DNA of 64,000 bases from Lachnospiraceae bacterium OM04-12BH (GTDB lineage Bacteria > Bacillota > Clostridia > Lachnospirales > Lachnospiraceae): contig QULQ01000005.1 in NCBI GenBank assembly GCA_003490145.1, positions 154,425-218,424 of the forward strand. The letters are read 5' to 3'. Both the position numbers and the translations under genes were made by a program. Within the stretch, counting starts at the first letter, position 1, and every line of letters starts with the position of its first letter. The notes under the pieces are model-generated. The model had not been told where the DNA came from. It searched no databases and saw nothing but the letters and a program-made list of their open reading frames with translations. Below are positions 9,773-18,903 of this stretch, piece after piece.

Positions 9773-10753
9773 ATGGAACTCAGCGGGCTGAAGATCGGAC
9801 AGGTAACTCTCGAAAATCCTTTAATACTCGCTCCGATGGCAGGTGTGACAGACCTGCCTTTTCGTTTACTGTGCCGGGAAAAGGGAGCAGGACTTGTCTG
9901 CATGGAAATGGTCAGTGCCAAGGCCATTTATTATCATAATAAAAATACAGAGGATCTTCTGAAGATCCACGAAAAGGAAAGACCGGCATCCCTGCAGCTT
10001 TTTGGATCTGATCCGAAGATCATCAGTGAGATGGCGAGGAAGATCGAAGACAGACCATTTGCCATTCTGGATTTCAACATGGGCTGTCCGGTTCCAAAGG
10101 TCGTGAACAACGGGGAAGGGTCAGCACTGATGAAAAATCCGGTTCTGGCAGCAGAGATCCTTTCTTCCCTGGTAAAGGCAGTGCAGAAGCCGGTAACGGT
10201 GAAGATCAGAAAGGGCTTTGATGAAGCACATGTGAATGCTGTGGAGATGGCGAGGATTGCAGAGGACTGTGGTGTGGCGGCAATTGCGGTTCATGGCAGG
10301 ACAAGGGAGCAGTATTATTCCGGCAGTGCTGACTGGGATATCATCCGTCAGGTGAAGGAGGCAGTGTCGATCCCTGTGATTGGAAACGGGGATGTAGTGG
10401 ATGGACCTTCCGCAAAAAGGCTTGTAGAAGAAACAGGATGTGACGGTATCATGATCGGCCGTGGTGCCAGAGGAAACCCGTGGATCTTTGGAGAGATCGA
10501 AGAATACCTGAAAACAGGAGAAATGACTGACAGACCATCTGGAAAAGAGGTCTGCGATATGATCCTGAGACATATGGAGCTGGCACTTTCTGTGAAGGGA
10601 GAGTATACGGCAGTCAGGGAGATGCGGAAGCATATCGCCTGGTATACGGCAGGCTACCCGGATTCTTCCATACTGCGCAGAAGGGTTAATGAGATTGAGG
10701 ACTATCAGGAGCTGCAGGAAGAGGTAATCCGGGTTTTTGATAGGGACAGATGA
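9773..10753 (+). CDS. dus: tRNA-dihydrouridine synthase
   Basis: A flavoenzyme that reduces uridine to dihydrouridine in tRNA D-loops. 326 aa. TIM-barrel FMN site: LAPMAGVTDLPFR near the N-terminus, then FNMGCPVPKVV with the catalytic Cys at residue 105. VKIRKGFDE, AVHGRTREQYYSG and GCDGIMIGRGARGNPW follow. It resembles the DusB branch most. It follows coaX with a 1-base gap. Confidence 0.93.
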   Translation: MELSGLKIGQVTLENPLILAPMAGVTDLPFRLLCREKGAGLVCMEMVSAKAIYYHNKNTEDLLKIHEKERPASLQLFGSDPKIISEMARKIEDRPFAILDFNMGCPVPKVVNNGEGSALMKNPVLAAEILSSLVKAVQKPVTVKIRKGFDEAHVNAVEMARIAEDCGVAAIAVHGRTREQYYSGSADWDIIRQVKEAVSIPVIGNGDVVDGPSAKRLVEETGCDGIMIGRGARGNPWIFGEIEEYLKTGEMTDRPSGKEVCDMILRHMELALSVKGEYTAVREMRKHIAWYTAGYPDSSILRRRVNEIEDYQELQEEVIRVFDRDR

Positions 10754-10772
10754 AAAGATTCCTGCCAGGGAA

Positions 10773-11492
10773 ATGCATAAAGAACCAGACAGGCACATAT
10801 GCTTTCTTATGGAAAAGGAAAGCAGAACAGTTTATTATGTAACAACAGGCAAAGAAACGATTTCAGAGCGGAAAAGCCTTCCTGTTTATCACTGTGACAG
10901 GACACTGCCTTATCCGGGTGGTGAGATCCATATTTATTTCAGCACTCTTCCGGACGGTCTGGAAGAAGAATTCAGAAGGAAAAGGAAAAGAAAGAAACGG
11001 GAGCAGCAACTGCTGGAAGCGATGGAACGGGCCTTGGAGCTGACAGATGAAAATGTGGAAATCCTTTTTTCGGACAATCTGTGCAGGATTTTTAACAGAG
11101 AGCAGAGTGTGTCTGACGAACTGTATGCCGCGTGGCTTTCTCAGAAGCTGAAGGGAAGGACAGTTCCCCATTTCAGCCTGGAGCTGCCGGGGGAATACGG
11201 GTTTCTGATGAGAGAAAAGGTACTCTTTCTGCTGCAGCCCTATCTGAAACGCATTAACCGGATCACCTTTATTAAGCGCAGGTCCGTGGCAGAAGAAGCA
11301 ATCGTTCCGGAGATGGGAACTGGGATGATGGATGAACTGGCAGATTACTTCTATGGGGAGTATGGGATCCTCTCAGGACAGGCGGAGGAACCGGAGGTGG
11401 GGAGCTTTTATCTGAAGCTTTCAAATGATGCGCAAATGCTGAATTTTCTTGACACTATGGTGAAAAGTGGTTATAATACGAAAGTTGATTAA
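10773..11492 (+). CDS. Conserved protein of unknown function
   Basis: 239 aa from the ATG at 10773, which has AGGG at 10767-10770. A TTG at 10737 would overlap dus. The sequence shows a very basic patch (RRKRKRKKREQQ) at about residues 70-80, then an amphipathic helix. The C-terminal part has GEYGFLMREKVLFLLQPYL and ends with a segment predicting a Rossmann-like beta-alpha pattern. I recognise no family. Position after dus and before greA suggests it ends the operon. Confidence 0.75.
   Translation: MHKEPDRHICFLMEKESRTVYYVTTGKETISERKSLPVYHCDRTLPYPGGEIHIYFSTLPDGLEEEFRRKRKRKKREQQLLEAMERALELTDENVEILFSDNLCRIFNREQSVSDELYAAWLSQKLKGRTVPHFSLELPGEYGFLMREKVLFLLQPYLKRINRITFIKRRSVAEEAIVPEMGTGMMDELADYFYGEYGILSGQAEEPEVGSFYLKLSNDAQMLNFLDTMVKSGYNTKVD
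11449..11477 (+). promoter_or_regulatory. Consensus promoter for greA
   Basis: Exact TTGACA (11449-11454), a 17-base spacer, and exact TATAAT (11472-11477). It sits inside the last codons of the preceding gene, about 100 bases before greA. Confidence 0.85.
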
Positions 11493-11578
11493 GACGTTTT
11501 GTCTTTATTTTTATAACAAAGTATGCAGGATAAGCTGCCGGGGGCAGGCTTTCTGTATGGATGGAAGGGCGAATAGCA

Positions 11579-12061
11579 ATGGAAGAGAAGAAGAACATAC
11601 TTACTTATGAAGGACTTCGCAAATATGAAGATGAGCTCCATGATCTGAAGGTCGTTAAGAGAAAAGAAGTAGCGCAGAAGATCAAGGAAGCAAGAGAGCA
11701 GGGTGACCTTTCTGAAAATGCTGAATATGATGCTGCAAAGGATGAGCAGAGAGATATCGAAGCAAGAATCGAAGAACTGGAAAAAATCTTAAAGAACGCA
11801 GAAGTCGTTGTTGAAGATGAAGTTGACCTCGACAAGATCAGCATCGGCTGCCGTGTTAAGATTCTGGATATGGAATATAATGAGGAGCTGGATTACAAGA
11901 TCGTTGGTTCCACAGAGGCAAACAGCTTAAAGGGTAAGATCTCCAATGAGTCTCCTGTCGGCAAGGCACTGCTTGGCAGAAAGACCGGAGATATTGTAGA
12001 GGTAGAAACGCAGGCAGGTATCCTGAAGTACAAGGTACTTGAGATCCAGCGTTCCAACTAA
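11579..12061 (+). CDS. greA: Transcription elongation factor GreA
   Basis: 160 aa from the ATG at 11579, matching the family's usual 158-160. An upstream ATG at 11561 lacks a ribosome binding site. The N-terminal coiled coil has [18 protein letters not shown], whose tip acidic residues stimulate RNA polymerase transcript cleavage. The C-terminal FKBP-like domain has [14 protein letters not shown]. It is driven by a consensus promoter and followed directly by lysS. Confidence 0.97.
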   Translation: MEEKKNILTYEGLRKYEDELHDLKVVKRKEVAQKIKEAREQGDLSENAEYDAAKDEQRDIEARIEELEKILKNAEVVVEDEVDLDKISIGCRVKILDMEYNEELDYKIVGSTEANSLKGKISNESPVGKALLGRKTGDIVEVETQAGILKYKVLEIQRSN

Positions 12062-12074
12062 GGAGGAAGTTATT

Positions 12075-14144
12075 GTGGCTACACAGCAGAATAATCAACC
12101 ACAGCAGGAGCAGGACGTAAATCAGCTTCTGAAGGTTCGTAGAGAGAAGCTTGCAGCTTTGCAGGAGGCAGGCAAGGATCCGTTTAAGATCACCAAATTT
12201 GACCAGACGCATCATACTGATGAAGCGAAGGAATTATATACAGCGCATGAGGAAAAGCTTCTGGCAGGCCATGTGACTCCCAGCGTAGAGGGCATGGATG
12301 AAGCACAGGCCAGGGAAGTCCTGAATGCAGATTATAACGAGAGAAGAGCCATCATGGATGCAGAGCCCATCATGGTATCCATTGCGGGACGTATGATGTT
12401 CAAGCGTGTTATGGGTAAGGCCTCTTTCTGCAATATCCAGGATCTGAAGGGAACAATCCAGGTTTATGTGGCAAAGGATGCCATCGGCGAAGAATCCTAT
12501 GCAGATTTCAAGAAATCTGACATTGGTGATATTTATGGTATTAAGGGATATGTTTTCCGTACGAAGACCGGCGAGATCTCCATTCATGCTGTGGAAATGA
12601 CCATGCTCAGCAAGAGCCTGCAGATCCTGCCGGAGAAGTTCCACGGTTTGACTGATACCGACACCCGTTATCGTCAGAGATATGTGGATCTGATCATGAA
12701 TGCCGACAGTAAGGAGGTATTCATCAAGCGCTCCAGGATCATCAAGGAGATTCGTAAATTTCTGGATGGCAGAAACTTTATGGAAGTGGAAACTCCGATG
12801 CTGGTATCCAATGCCGGTGGTGCGGCTGCAAGACCGTTTGATACCCATTACAATGCACTGGATGAGGATGTAAAGCTTCGTATCTCACTGGAATTATATC
12901 TGAAGAGACTGATCGTTGGCGGTCTTGAGAGAGTATATGAAATCGGCCGTGTATTCCGTAATGAGGGTGTTGATACCAGACACAATCCGGAATTCACGTT
13001 AATGGAATTATATCAGGCATATACAGATTACGAAGGAATGATGGAGCTTACCGAGTCCATGTTCCGTTATCTGGCTGAGGCAGTTCTTGGGACAACAAAG
13101 TTTGAATATAATGGCATTGAGCTGGATTTCGGCAAGCCGTTTGAACGTATCACCATGACAGACTGCATTAAGAAATATGCAGGTGTTGACTTTGATGCGG
13201 TAGCAACAGACGAAGAAGCCAAGGCACTTGCCAGAGAGCACCACATTGAATTTGAGGATCGTCATACCAAGGGCGATATCGTAAACCTGTTCTTTGAAGA
13301 ATACTGTGAAAAGAACCTGATCCAGCCTACCTTTGTGACTGACCATCCGCTTGCTATTTCTCCTCTGACCAAGAAGAGACCGGATGACCCGAATAAGGTA
13401 GAACGTTTCGAGTTATTTATTAATACATGGGAAATGTGTAATGCGTATTCCGAACTGAACGATCCTATCGACCAGAGAGAGCGTTTCGCTGCTCAGGATG
13501 CTGCATTTGAAGCCGGTGATGAGGAAGCAAACCATACTGATGAGGACTTCCTGAATGCACTGAGCATCGGTATGCCTCCGACAGGTGGTATTGGCTATGG
13601 TATTGACCGGCTGGTAATGCTGCTTACAGACAGCCAGGCGATCCGCGATGTATTGTTGTTCCCGACAATGAAATCCCTGGATTCAGATAAGAAGGGAAAT
13701 AAGGAATCTGAGAGCACTGTAAAAGAAAATTGCGACCAGATTGCGACCGTTGAAGAGAAGATTGATTTCTCAAATGTAAAGATTGAGCCATTGTTTGAGG
13801 AAACAGTTGACTTTGATACATTTTCAAAATCAGATTTTAGAGCTGTTAAGGTTAAGGAATGTGTAGCAGTACCAAAGAGCAAAAAACTTTTACAGTTTAC
13901 TCTTGATGATGGTACAGGTGTAGATAGAACAATTCTTTCTGGTATTCATGCATATTATGAACCAGAAGAATTAGTTGGAAAGACACTTATTGCTATTACA
14001 AACCTTCCACCTAGAGCAATGATGGGAATTGAATCTTGTGGTATGTTGCTTTCAGCAGTAAATAATCTTAAAGATTCAGAGGATGAAGAACTTCATCTTC
14101 TTATGGTTGATAACCACATTCCAGCAGGTGCAAAGCTGTACTAA
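12075..14144 (+). CDS. lysS: Lysyl-tRNA synthetase (class II) fused to a C-terminal tRNA-binding domain
   Basis: Charges tRNA-Lys. 689 aa from a GTG at 12075, preceded by AAGGAGG at 12060-12066. Residues about 10-535 are a normal LysS: OB-fold anticodon domain, motif 2 (YEIGRVFRNEGVDTRHNPEF), and motif 3 (GIGYGIDRLVML). After a Lys/Glu/Ser-rich linker, residues about 578-689 form an EMAPII/CsaA/MetG-C-type tRNA-binding OB-fold: DFDTFSKSDFRAVKVKE and LSGIHAYYEPEELVGK, ending IPAGAKLY. From about base 13,690 the codons become AT-rich (many TTT, CTT, ACA, GAA), unlike the rest of the gene. The 3' end may therefore have been exchanged when the island arrived. Confidence 0.93.
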   Translation: MATQQNNQPQQEQDVNQLLKVRREKLAALQEAGKDPFKITKFDQTHHTDEAKELYTAHEEKLLAGHVTPSVEGMDEAQAREVLNADYNERRAIMDAEPIMVSIAGRMMFKRVMGKASFCNIQDLKGTIQVYVAKDAIGEESYADFKKSDIGDIYGIKGYVFRTKTGEISIHAVEMTMLSKSLQILPEKFHGLTDTDTRYRQRYVDLIMNADSKEVFIKRSRIIKEIRKFLDGRNFMEVETPMLVSNAGGAAARPFDTHYNALDEDVKLRISLELYLKRLIVGGLERVYEIGRVFRNEGVDTRHNPEFTLMELYQAYTDYEGMMELTESMFRYLAEAVLGTTKFEYNGIELDFGKPFERITMTDCIKKYAGVDFDAVATDEEAKALAREHHIEFEDRHTKGDIVNLFFEEYCEKNLIQPTFVTDHPLAISPLTKKRPDDPNKVERFELFINTWEMCNAYSELNDPIDQRERFAAQDAAFEAGDEEANHTDEDFLNALSIGMPPTGGIGYGIDRLVMLLTDSQAIRDVLLFPTMKSLDSDKKGNKESESTVKENCDQIATVEEKIDFSNVKIEPLFEETVDFDTFSKSDFRAVKVKECVAVPKSKKLLQFTLDDGTGVDRTILSGIHAYYEPEELVGKTLIAITNLPPRAMMGIESCGMLLSAVNNLKDSEDEELHLLMVDNHIPAGAKLY

Positions 14145-14321
14145 AAACGAGATGTACCTTATTGGTGGAAATTTGTAAAATTACAAAAATACGCCAATTT
14201 TACGCCAAACGATGCAGAGTTTGATGTAAGAAAACAATATAATGATGTGGAATCAGACGATATGACATATGAAGCCCCATTGGATAGAGAAATCTGTCTG
14301 ATGGGGCTTAATTACATATAG
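14145..14321 (+). pseudogene. Orphan C-terminal coding fragment directly after the lysS stop
   Basis: The lysS frame stays open for another 58 codons beyond the TAA. It has no start codon of its own at its 5' end and reads RDVPYWWKFVKLQKYAN onward to a TAG at 14,319. It looks like the tail of an unrecognised protein. Near its end AGCCCCAT (14273-14280) pairs with ATGGGGCT (14301-14308), which could act as a terminator but lacks a T-run. Confidence 0.4.
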
Positions 14322-14355
14322 AACAAAGATTTTAATAATAAAGGAGAATTTGAGG

Positions 14356-15009
14356 ATGCAGAATTATGATGGTCAATTAAAACTAAATGGACAGGAATAT
14401 TTTTATAGAGCAAAGGATGACAATGGAAGTTCAAAAATTACAACTTTAATTATGGACGATTTATCGGATGCAGCGGATATCCGAAGTGTAGGTATACAAG
14501 ATCAATTAGATAGTTTTTGGAGGAACATGGCATATTTTCAATTAGACAAGAATCCTAAAAGGAAGCTTGAAACAAGTGAAGATTACGATAAATATGCGAG
14601 AGCGTGCTATAAACAAGCAATGCATTTTTCATTTTTATGTATCCGAAATCAAGACCTGATTGTGTCGGAACATTGCATGGCTTGGTATACCAATGTTGCA
14701 TTTTCGTGTGAACTGTTTTTTAAATACTACTTATTTTGCATACATGCAGATTCCAAAACATTTATAAAGAAACATGATTTATTCGAGCTTTTTACATTAC
14801 TGCCGGAAGAGTTGCAGAAGGACATTATAAAGTGCCACCCTGAGAAAGACATTACAAGGGATATGTTCGAATTGAATTTGAAAGAGTTAGGAAAGGCTTT
14901 TACAGAGTTTCGCTACTCTTATGAGAAAGACTCCATGGCTTTTAGCGCACAATTTCTGGCAGAGCTTTTTGCTGAGCTCTATGAACGAACGGAACCGCTG
15001 AAAGAGTGA
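14356..15009 (+). CDS. HEPN-like domain protein
   Basis: 217 aa from the ATG at 14356, with AAGGAG at 14341-14346. I see a helical bundle in the middle: [18 protein letters not shown], then [16 protein letters not shown], then [15 protein letters not shown]. The pattern of a helix with conserved Glu/Leu, a lysine, and then HDLxxLxxLLP is typical of HEPN and Apea-like HEPN proteins. That superfamily contains many RNases in toxin and defence systems. The RxxxxH catalytic motif is not obvious, so activity is uncertain. It is intact but lies beside decayed genes. Confidence 0.55.
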   Translation: MQNYDGQLKLNGQEYFYRAKDDNGSSKITTLIMDDLSDAADIRSVGIQDQLDSFWRNMAYFQLDKNPKRKLETSEDYDKYARACYKQAMHFSFLCIRNQDLIVSEHCMAWYTNVAFSCELFFKYYLFCIHADSKTFIKKHDLFELFTLLPEELQKDIIKCHPEKDITRDMFELNLKELGKAFTEFRYSYEKDSMAFSAQFLAELFAELYERTEPLKE

Positions 15010-15013
15010 GGGA

Positions 15014-15685
15014 ATGCTGGTGACCTGGGAAGAATACTACGACAAGTTCTATGATTGGTCGGAAAACACACAAGCAAATAAACTTTATTCCGCATAGTCA
15101 TTGGGGCCAGCGGATGAAGTTGCAGAAGTTATGCTGGAACTTGCATTTCATCATGAAGATGCGGTTAACCGGATTGCGAGGAAGGCCATTGAACAGAAGA
15201 TAATCTTCTCTGCACAGAATATATCAGATCTTACACTTAGTATGGACAGCGGATTGCAGGGACAGATGGCTCTTCAGTCCGCTTCCGCGTTTCCTTAGGA
15301 AGATATTCAAAATTTGGAAGGCAGCCTAGATGACGAAATAATCATAAAACTGTATAAGGCTAAAGGCTTACGCGTTCCGGATGTGTTCATTGACGATGAA
15401 TCACAAGAAGTAATGGATGATGTTCTTGAACGAGGTAAGCAACGTACCGGATTCTTCAGTAAAATGGCAATGGCATTTGGCATCGGAGCCGGTATCCATC
15501 AGGGAATCAAGGATGCATCCAATGTGAGAGAAAGGAAGTTCCGTGTCGGCGATCATGTACGTATGAAGTATCGTGGACAAGAAGGGACAGTTGTGGATAT
15601 AAGCGGCGATTTGTACATGGTCTCGTTGAAAGATGGTGGCTATGTCGATTCCTATACTGAGTCGCAGTTAGAGAAAGCGTGGTGA
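15014..15685 (+). pseudogene. Unknown gene interrupted by two in-frame TAG codons
   Basis: One frame runs from the ATG at 15014 (MLVTWEEYYDKFYDWSENTQ) to TGA at 15683 and is broken only by TAG at 15095 and TAG at 15296. Reading through gives a coherent 223-residue protein. It has an N-terminal helical part and a segment LGPADEVAEVMLELAFHHED. An Ala/Gly-rich stretch (MAMAFGIGAGIHQGI) and a C-terminal KOW/SH3-like barrel (RVGDHVRMKYRGQEGTVVDI) follow. Both ambers could come from single CAG to TAG changes. It follows the HEPN-like gene by 4 bases, so the two were probably an operon. Family unknown. Confidence 0.6.
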
Positions 15686-15694
15686 GAGGATCTT

Positions 15695-15835
15695 ATGAGT
15701 ACCTGGTATCAATATGATTCAGTAGAAAAAGATGTATTAATCAGATTGGTTGAAGACAATCGATACCATTGCAGCAAATATAATGGACGATTCGATTCAG
15801 AGTATACAGATAGCACCGAACGGAGTTGTGACTGA
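15695..15835 (+). pseudogene. Truncated 5' end of an unknown gene
   Basis: Starts MSTWYQYDSVEKDVLIRLVE, 9 bases after the amber-interrupted gene, with GAGAGGA upstream. The frame closes at 15,833 after a switch into DNA that belongs, in another frame, to the GGDEF gene. The real part is about 20 codons, up to about 15,738. Confidence 0.4.
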
Positions 15836-17423
15836 AATATATCCAGAGGAGAGGAATGAATCCAGTAAGATTGATCTGATAAATGATAGTGGCATGGGAG
15901 AGATTTCGCGCTATGCGAGGGATAATGACACTGTAATTATTCAGGGACCATTGGAGCTGAAGCAGGGCGGATGTGGTATAGCAGTGAGCAATCCGGTTTA
16001 TTTGGAGGATGAAAATGGTCAGGAGAGCTTTTGGGGCTTCACAATTGTTATACTGAAGGTTCCGGAAATTTTTTCTGATTCTGTAGAGGCTCTTCCCAAT
16101 TTTGGATATAAGTACAGTCTGCAGAAGTGTGCTTCGCCGTGGGATGATACGTATGAGTGGGTTTACGGTTCAAAGGAAGCGTTGAACGATCCGGTGATAT
16201 ATGACTTTGACGTGTACGGAGACAAGTGGAGGATTGAGATTTTCCCAAAGAGTGGCTTTTATAATAACAGATATCTGCTATACCTGTTCATCGGAGGTGT
16301 AATTATAGTCCTGCTTTTGGCAGGGCTTACAGCTGCGTTGATTGCAATCAATGAGAACAGGAAGAATTTCAAGAGACTTGCTGTGACTGATGCACTGACC
16401 GGTATCTACAACAGGCACGGCTTTGATGAGCAGGTTGAGCAATATATGAGACAGAATCCGCAAAAGCACTGTGTTGTGGCGATGCTTGATATTGATGATT
16501 TCAAGCTGGTCAACGATATGTATGGACATGCGGCAGGGGATGGTGCACTGCAGAAGCTTGCAGAGAGCATGAAGCAATATTTTTCAAAGGATGTCATACT
16601 CGGCAGAAACGGGGGCGATGAGTTTAGCATTTTCATGCCGGATTGCACGGTCGTGGAGGTTAAGCCTTTCCTTAAGAAGTTTACAGAAGAAACCAAGAAA
16701 TTTTATTGTAAAGGTGAAGAGCATGCATTTACCATTTCACTGGGCTTTGCGGAGTACCCTGTTTTTGCTGATGACCGTTCACAGCTTATGCGTTGTGCGG
16801 ACAATGCACTTTATGAGGTAAAAATGCGTGGGAAGAACGGCTACATGGCATATTGTGAGGGTGAGCAAGTAAAGAGTCGCGCAAAGCTTGGTTTTGCAAT
16901 AAAGGATATTATTGATAATTTGCCGGGAGCTTTCATTGTTTACAGGGCAGATAAAGAAAATGATGAGATTCTGCTTGCAAACAATGAGCTGCTTCGGCTT
17001 ACAGGCTGTAAAAATATGGACGAGCTGCTTGCATATACAGGTAAGAGCTTCTGCAATCTGATACGCCCGGATGAACAGGAAAGCTATCAAAAAAGCATAT
17101 GGTCGCAGATTAACGGAGGACACTTAAATGATTATATTTTCTTTCATATGCGAAAAGCAGACGGCATATATATTTCTGTGCTCGACCATGGCAGGATAGT
17201 GGATTCAGTGCACAATGGCAGAGTATTTTATGTGATGATTATGGACTTAAAGTCACTGCAGAGGCACTATGGAGACTGCCTGGAGCTGCTGTTATTTAGT
17301 GTGGCATATTCAAGGGAACCAATCGAGCACATTTTGTTGATCGCAGGGAATTTGAAGGCTCCATTCAGGAACAGATGGAGTCTGCATACCAGTATGTCCT
17401 TGAAAAAATCAACATGGGAATGA
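15750..17423 (+). CDS. 5'- and 3'-truncated CHASE-GGDEF-PAS diguanylate cyclase
   Basis: 557-aa open frame, but not a whole gene. It begins with TTG inside an extracellular CHASE-like sensor (SIQSIQIAPNGVVTEIYPEE); the first membrane segment of such proteins is missing. Then come a membrane helix (about residues 173-193), a GGDEF domain with DALTGIYNRHGFDEQ and active site GRNGGDEF (c-di-GMP synthesis), and a PAS domain (NLPGAFIVYRADKENDEI). At about base 17,297 the sequence switches to DNA of a Schlafen-type gene in another frame, so the last 40 residues are junk. No good ribosome binding site is seen. Probably a pseudogene. Confidence 0.6.
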   Translation: MKTIDTIAANIMDDSIQSIQIAPNGVVTEIYPEERNESSKIDLINDSGMGEISRYARDNDTVIIQGPLELKQGGCGIAVSNPVYLEDENGQESFWGFTIVILKVPEIFSDSVEALPNFGYKYSLQKCASPWDDTYEWVYGSKEALNDPVIYDFDVYGDKWRIEIFPKSGFYNNRYLLYLFIGGVIIVLLLAGLTAALIAINENRKNFKRLAVTDALTGIYNRHGFDEQVEQYMRQNPQKHCVVAMLDIDDFKLVNDMYGHAAGDGALQKLAESMKQYFSKDVILGRNGGDEFSIFMPDCTVVEVKPFLKKFTEETKKFYCKGEEHAFTISLGFAEYPVFADDRSQLMRCADNALYEVKMRGKNGYMAYCEGEQVKSRAKLGFAIKDIIDNLPGAFIVYRADKENDEILLANNELLRLTGCKNMDELLAYTGKSFCNLIRPDEQESYQKSIWSQINGGHLNDYIFFHMRKADGIYISVLDHGRIVDSVHNGRVFYVMIMDLKSLQRHYGDCLELLLFSVAYSREPIEHILLIAGNLKAPFRNRWSLHTSMSLKKSTWE

Positions 17424-18010
17424 TGATAAAAGGCATGTATAGACAGGATGTATATGAACTGCCTACGGACAGTATCAGGGAACTGATTGCGAACGCTGTG
17501 GCTTACCGTAGTTATCTTGAGCCGGGAAATATACAGGTGGCATTGTTTGATGATAGATTAGAGATTACTTCTCCGGGAATGCTTCTGAATAATGTTACGA
17601 TTGCAAAAATGATGGAAGGTTATTCAAAGCCAAGAAATCCTGCTATTGCTAGAGTTTTTGCATACATGAAAATCATTGAAAAATGGGGAACCGGAATACC
17701 TAGATTATTTGAAGCCTGCGAAGAGTATGGATTGCCGAAGCCGGAACTGATTGATTTTGATGGTGATTTCAGAGTAAATATGTATCGGAAAAGGGGAACC
17801 AATGCAGAAACTAACAGAGAAACTGGCACTAATATAGAAACTAACACAGAAATGCTAGATACAGACACAGAAAGCGTTGAGAGGATACTTAGTCTCATGA
17901 GAGAGAAGCCAGCTATTACTGTAAAAACGATTGCACAGCAACTTGAGCTTTCAGTTGGTGGAGTTCGATATCATATAAATAAATTAAAGAACTTCATTTG
18001 TTATTATTAG
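17300..18010 (+). pseudogene. Schlafen/AlbA_2-type ATP-binding protein, C-terminal fragment
   Basis: The reading frame becomes meaningful just after a TAG at 17,297: FKGTNRAHFVDRREFEGSIQ. It continues into the HATPase-like part: DSIRELIANAVAYRSYLEPG, DRLEITSPGML and EKWGTGIPRLFEACEEYG. A Thr/Asn/Glu-rich linker (NAETNRETGTNIETNTE) and a C-terminal winged HTH (ITVKTIAQQLELSVGGVRYH) follow. The N-terminal AlbA domain is missing and the extreme C-terminus is cut at about 17,995. It is similar in layout to the intact gene at 41,167. Confidence 0.75.
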
Positions 18011-18011
18011 T

Positions 18012-18425
18012 ATGAGAGAGAAGAAGGCAAAGGATGCATACAACAGAAGATATGAAGCATCTATAAAGGACGAGCTTACAGGCTTATATAATAGACGAGG
18101 GTTTGAAGTTGACTGTGAAATAATCAAGAAAAATAATAACTTAATAGAATACGTTCTTGTTATGATGGATTTGAACGGTTTAAAAGAAGCTAATGATAAT
18201 ATTGGTCATGAAGCAGGGGATGAGTTAATTATTGGCGCTTCGAAGTGTATGGATAAAGCATTCTCAGGTCTTGGAAGGACGTATCGTGTAGGTGGCGATG
18301 AGTTTGTTGCATTACTGAGAGGAACGAGAGAAGAAGCACAGGATGCAGTTAAGACATTTGATTATTTAACTGAAAACTTCCAGGGAAATCTTATTTCTGA
18401 AATTAGTGTGTCTAGGAATATCTGA
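18012..18425 (+). pseudogene. GGDEF domain fragment
   Basis: 137 codons. It covers most of a diguanylate cyclase domain: KDELTGLYNRRGFE, MMDLNGLKEANDNIGHEAGD, and active site RVGGDEF. Upstream residues in the same frame (FVIIS) look like the end of a membrane helix, so the sensor part is lost. The 3' end is cut at about 18,416, before the final AD..MY..K segment. Confidence 0.7.
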
Positions 18426-18513
18426 GTACGAATTAAATAATTTTTTGATTCCAGAGGATTATAAGAGTTCAATGCCAACAATAGAAGAAATAGAAAGAGA
18501 ATTAAAGGATTAG
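18417..18513 (+). pseudogene. Short C-terminal fragment of unknown protein
   Basis: An open stretch without a start, ISEYELNNFLIPEDYKSSMP and on to a TAG TAG pair. It joins the broken GGDEF fragment. Source gene not recognised. Confidence 0.3.
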
Positions 18514-18565
18514 TAGGAAGTTCTGAGTAAATAAGTAAATATAAGTAAAAAGGGTCAAAAAAGAA

Positions 18566-18594
18566 TCGACATTCGACCTTATGCACGCTATAAT
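18566..18594 (+). promoter_or_regulatory. Orphan promoter with no gene behind it
   Basis: TCGACA (18566-18571), 17 bases, then exact TATAAT (18589-18594). The next 300 bases hold no substantial reading frame. They contain only a TTACCG/CGGTAA inverted repeat, a 13-codon ORF after AGGAG (starting MMVMFMDFNVHSS), and a tRNA remnant ending in a terminator. Confidence 0.45.
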
Positions 18595-18840
18595 ATATAT
18601 AATCTAATAGAAATATTGATCAATCATTACCGACGGTAACAGGAGAATGATGGTCATGTTTATGGATTTTAATGTACACAGTAGTTAATCCCATGCGTTA
18701 GCATTTCTAACAAACTGCTAACAGAGAATGTTAAAAATGGGATGATGCCTGTTAATTTATATTCACAAGAGTTTACAGCAGAGTGCCCAATTTCCAGATA
18801 AATGCTGACATTGATTGGCATCAGTTAACATGCGGAAACA

Positions 18841-18894
18841 GAGGTAGCTCGAACTCCTAAGACTCTATTGTAGGTTCGATTCCTATAGGAGACG
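18841..18894 (+). pseudogene. tRNA remnant, probably tRNA-Arg(CCU) 3' part
   Basis: The 3' part reads as a tRNA: anticodon-loop-like CTCCTAA, T-arm GTAGG-TTCGATT-CCTAT (5 pairs), acceptor strand AGGAGAC and discriminator G. Upstream only TAGCTC of the D-arm is recognisable. The D-loop and matching 5' acceptor strand are absent. Such fragments are typical leftovers of integration at tRNA 3' ends, or of deletion. Confidence 0.5.
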
Positions 18895-18903
18895 CTCATT
18901 TTT

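Noticed and set aside
15014..15685. Pyrrolysine or another recoded amino acid at the two TAG codons
   Set aside because: No pyl genes or methylamine methyltransferase are in the window, and the gene lies among decayed genes. Nonsense mutation is simpler.
18841..18894. A working tRNA gene
   Set aside because: The D-loop is missing and no 5' acceptor strand pairs with AGGAGAC.
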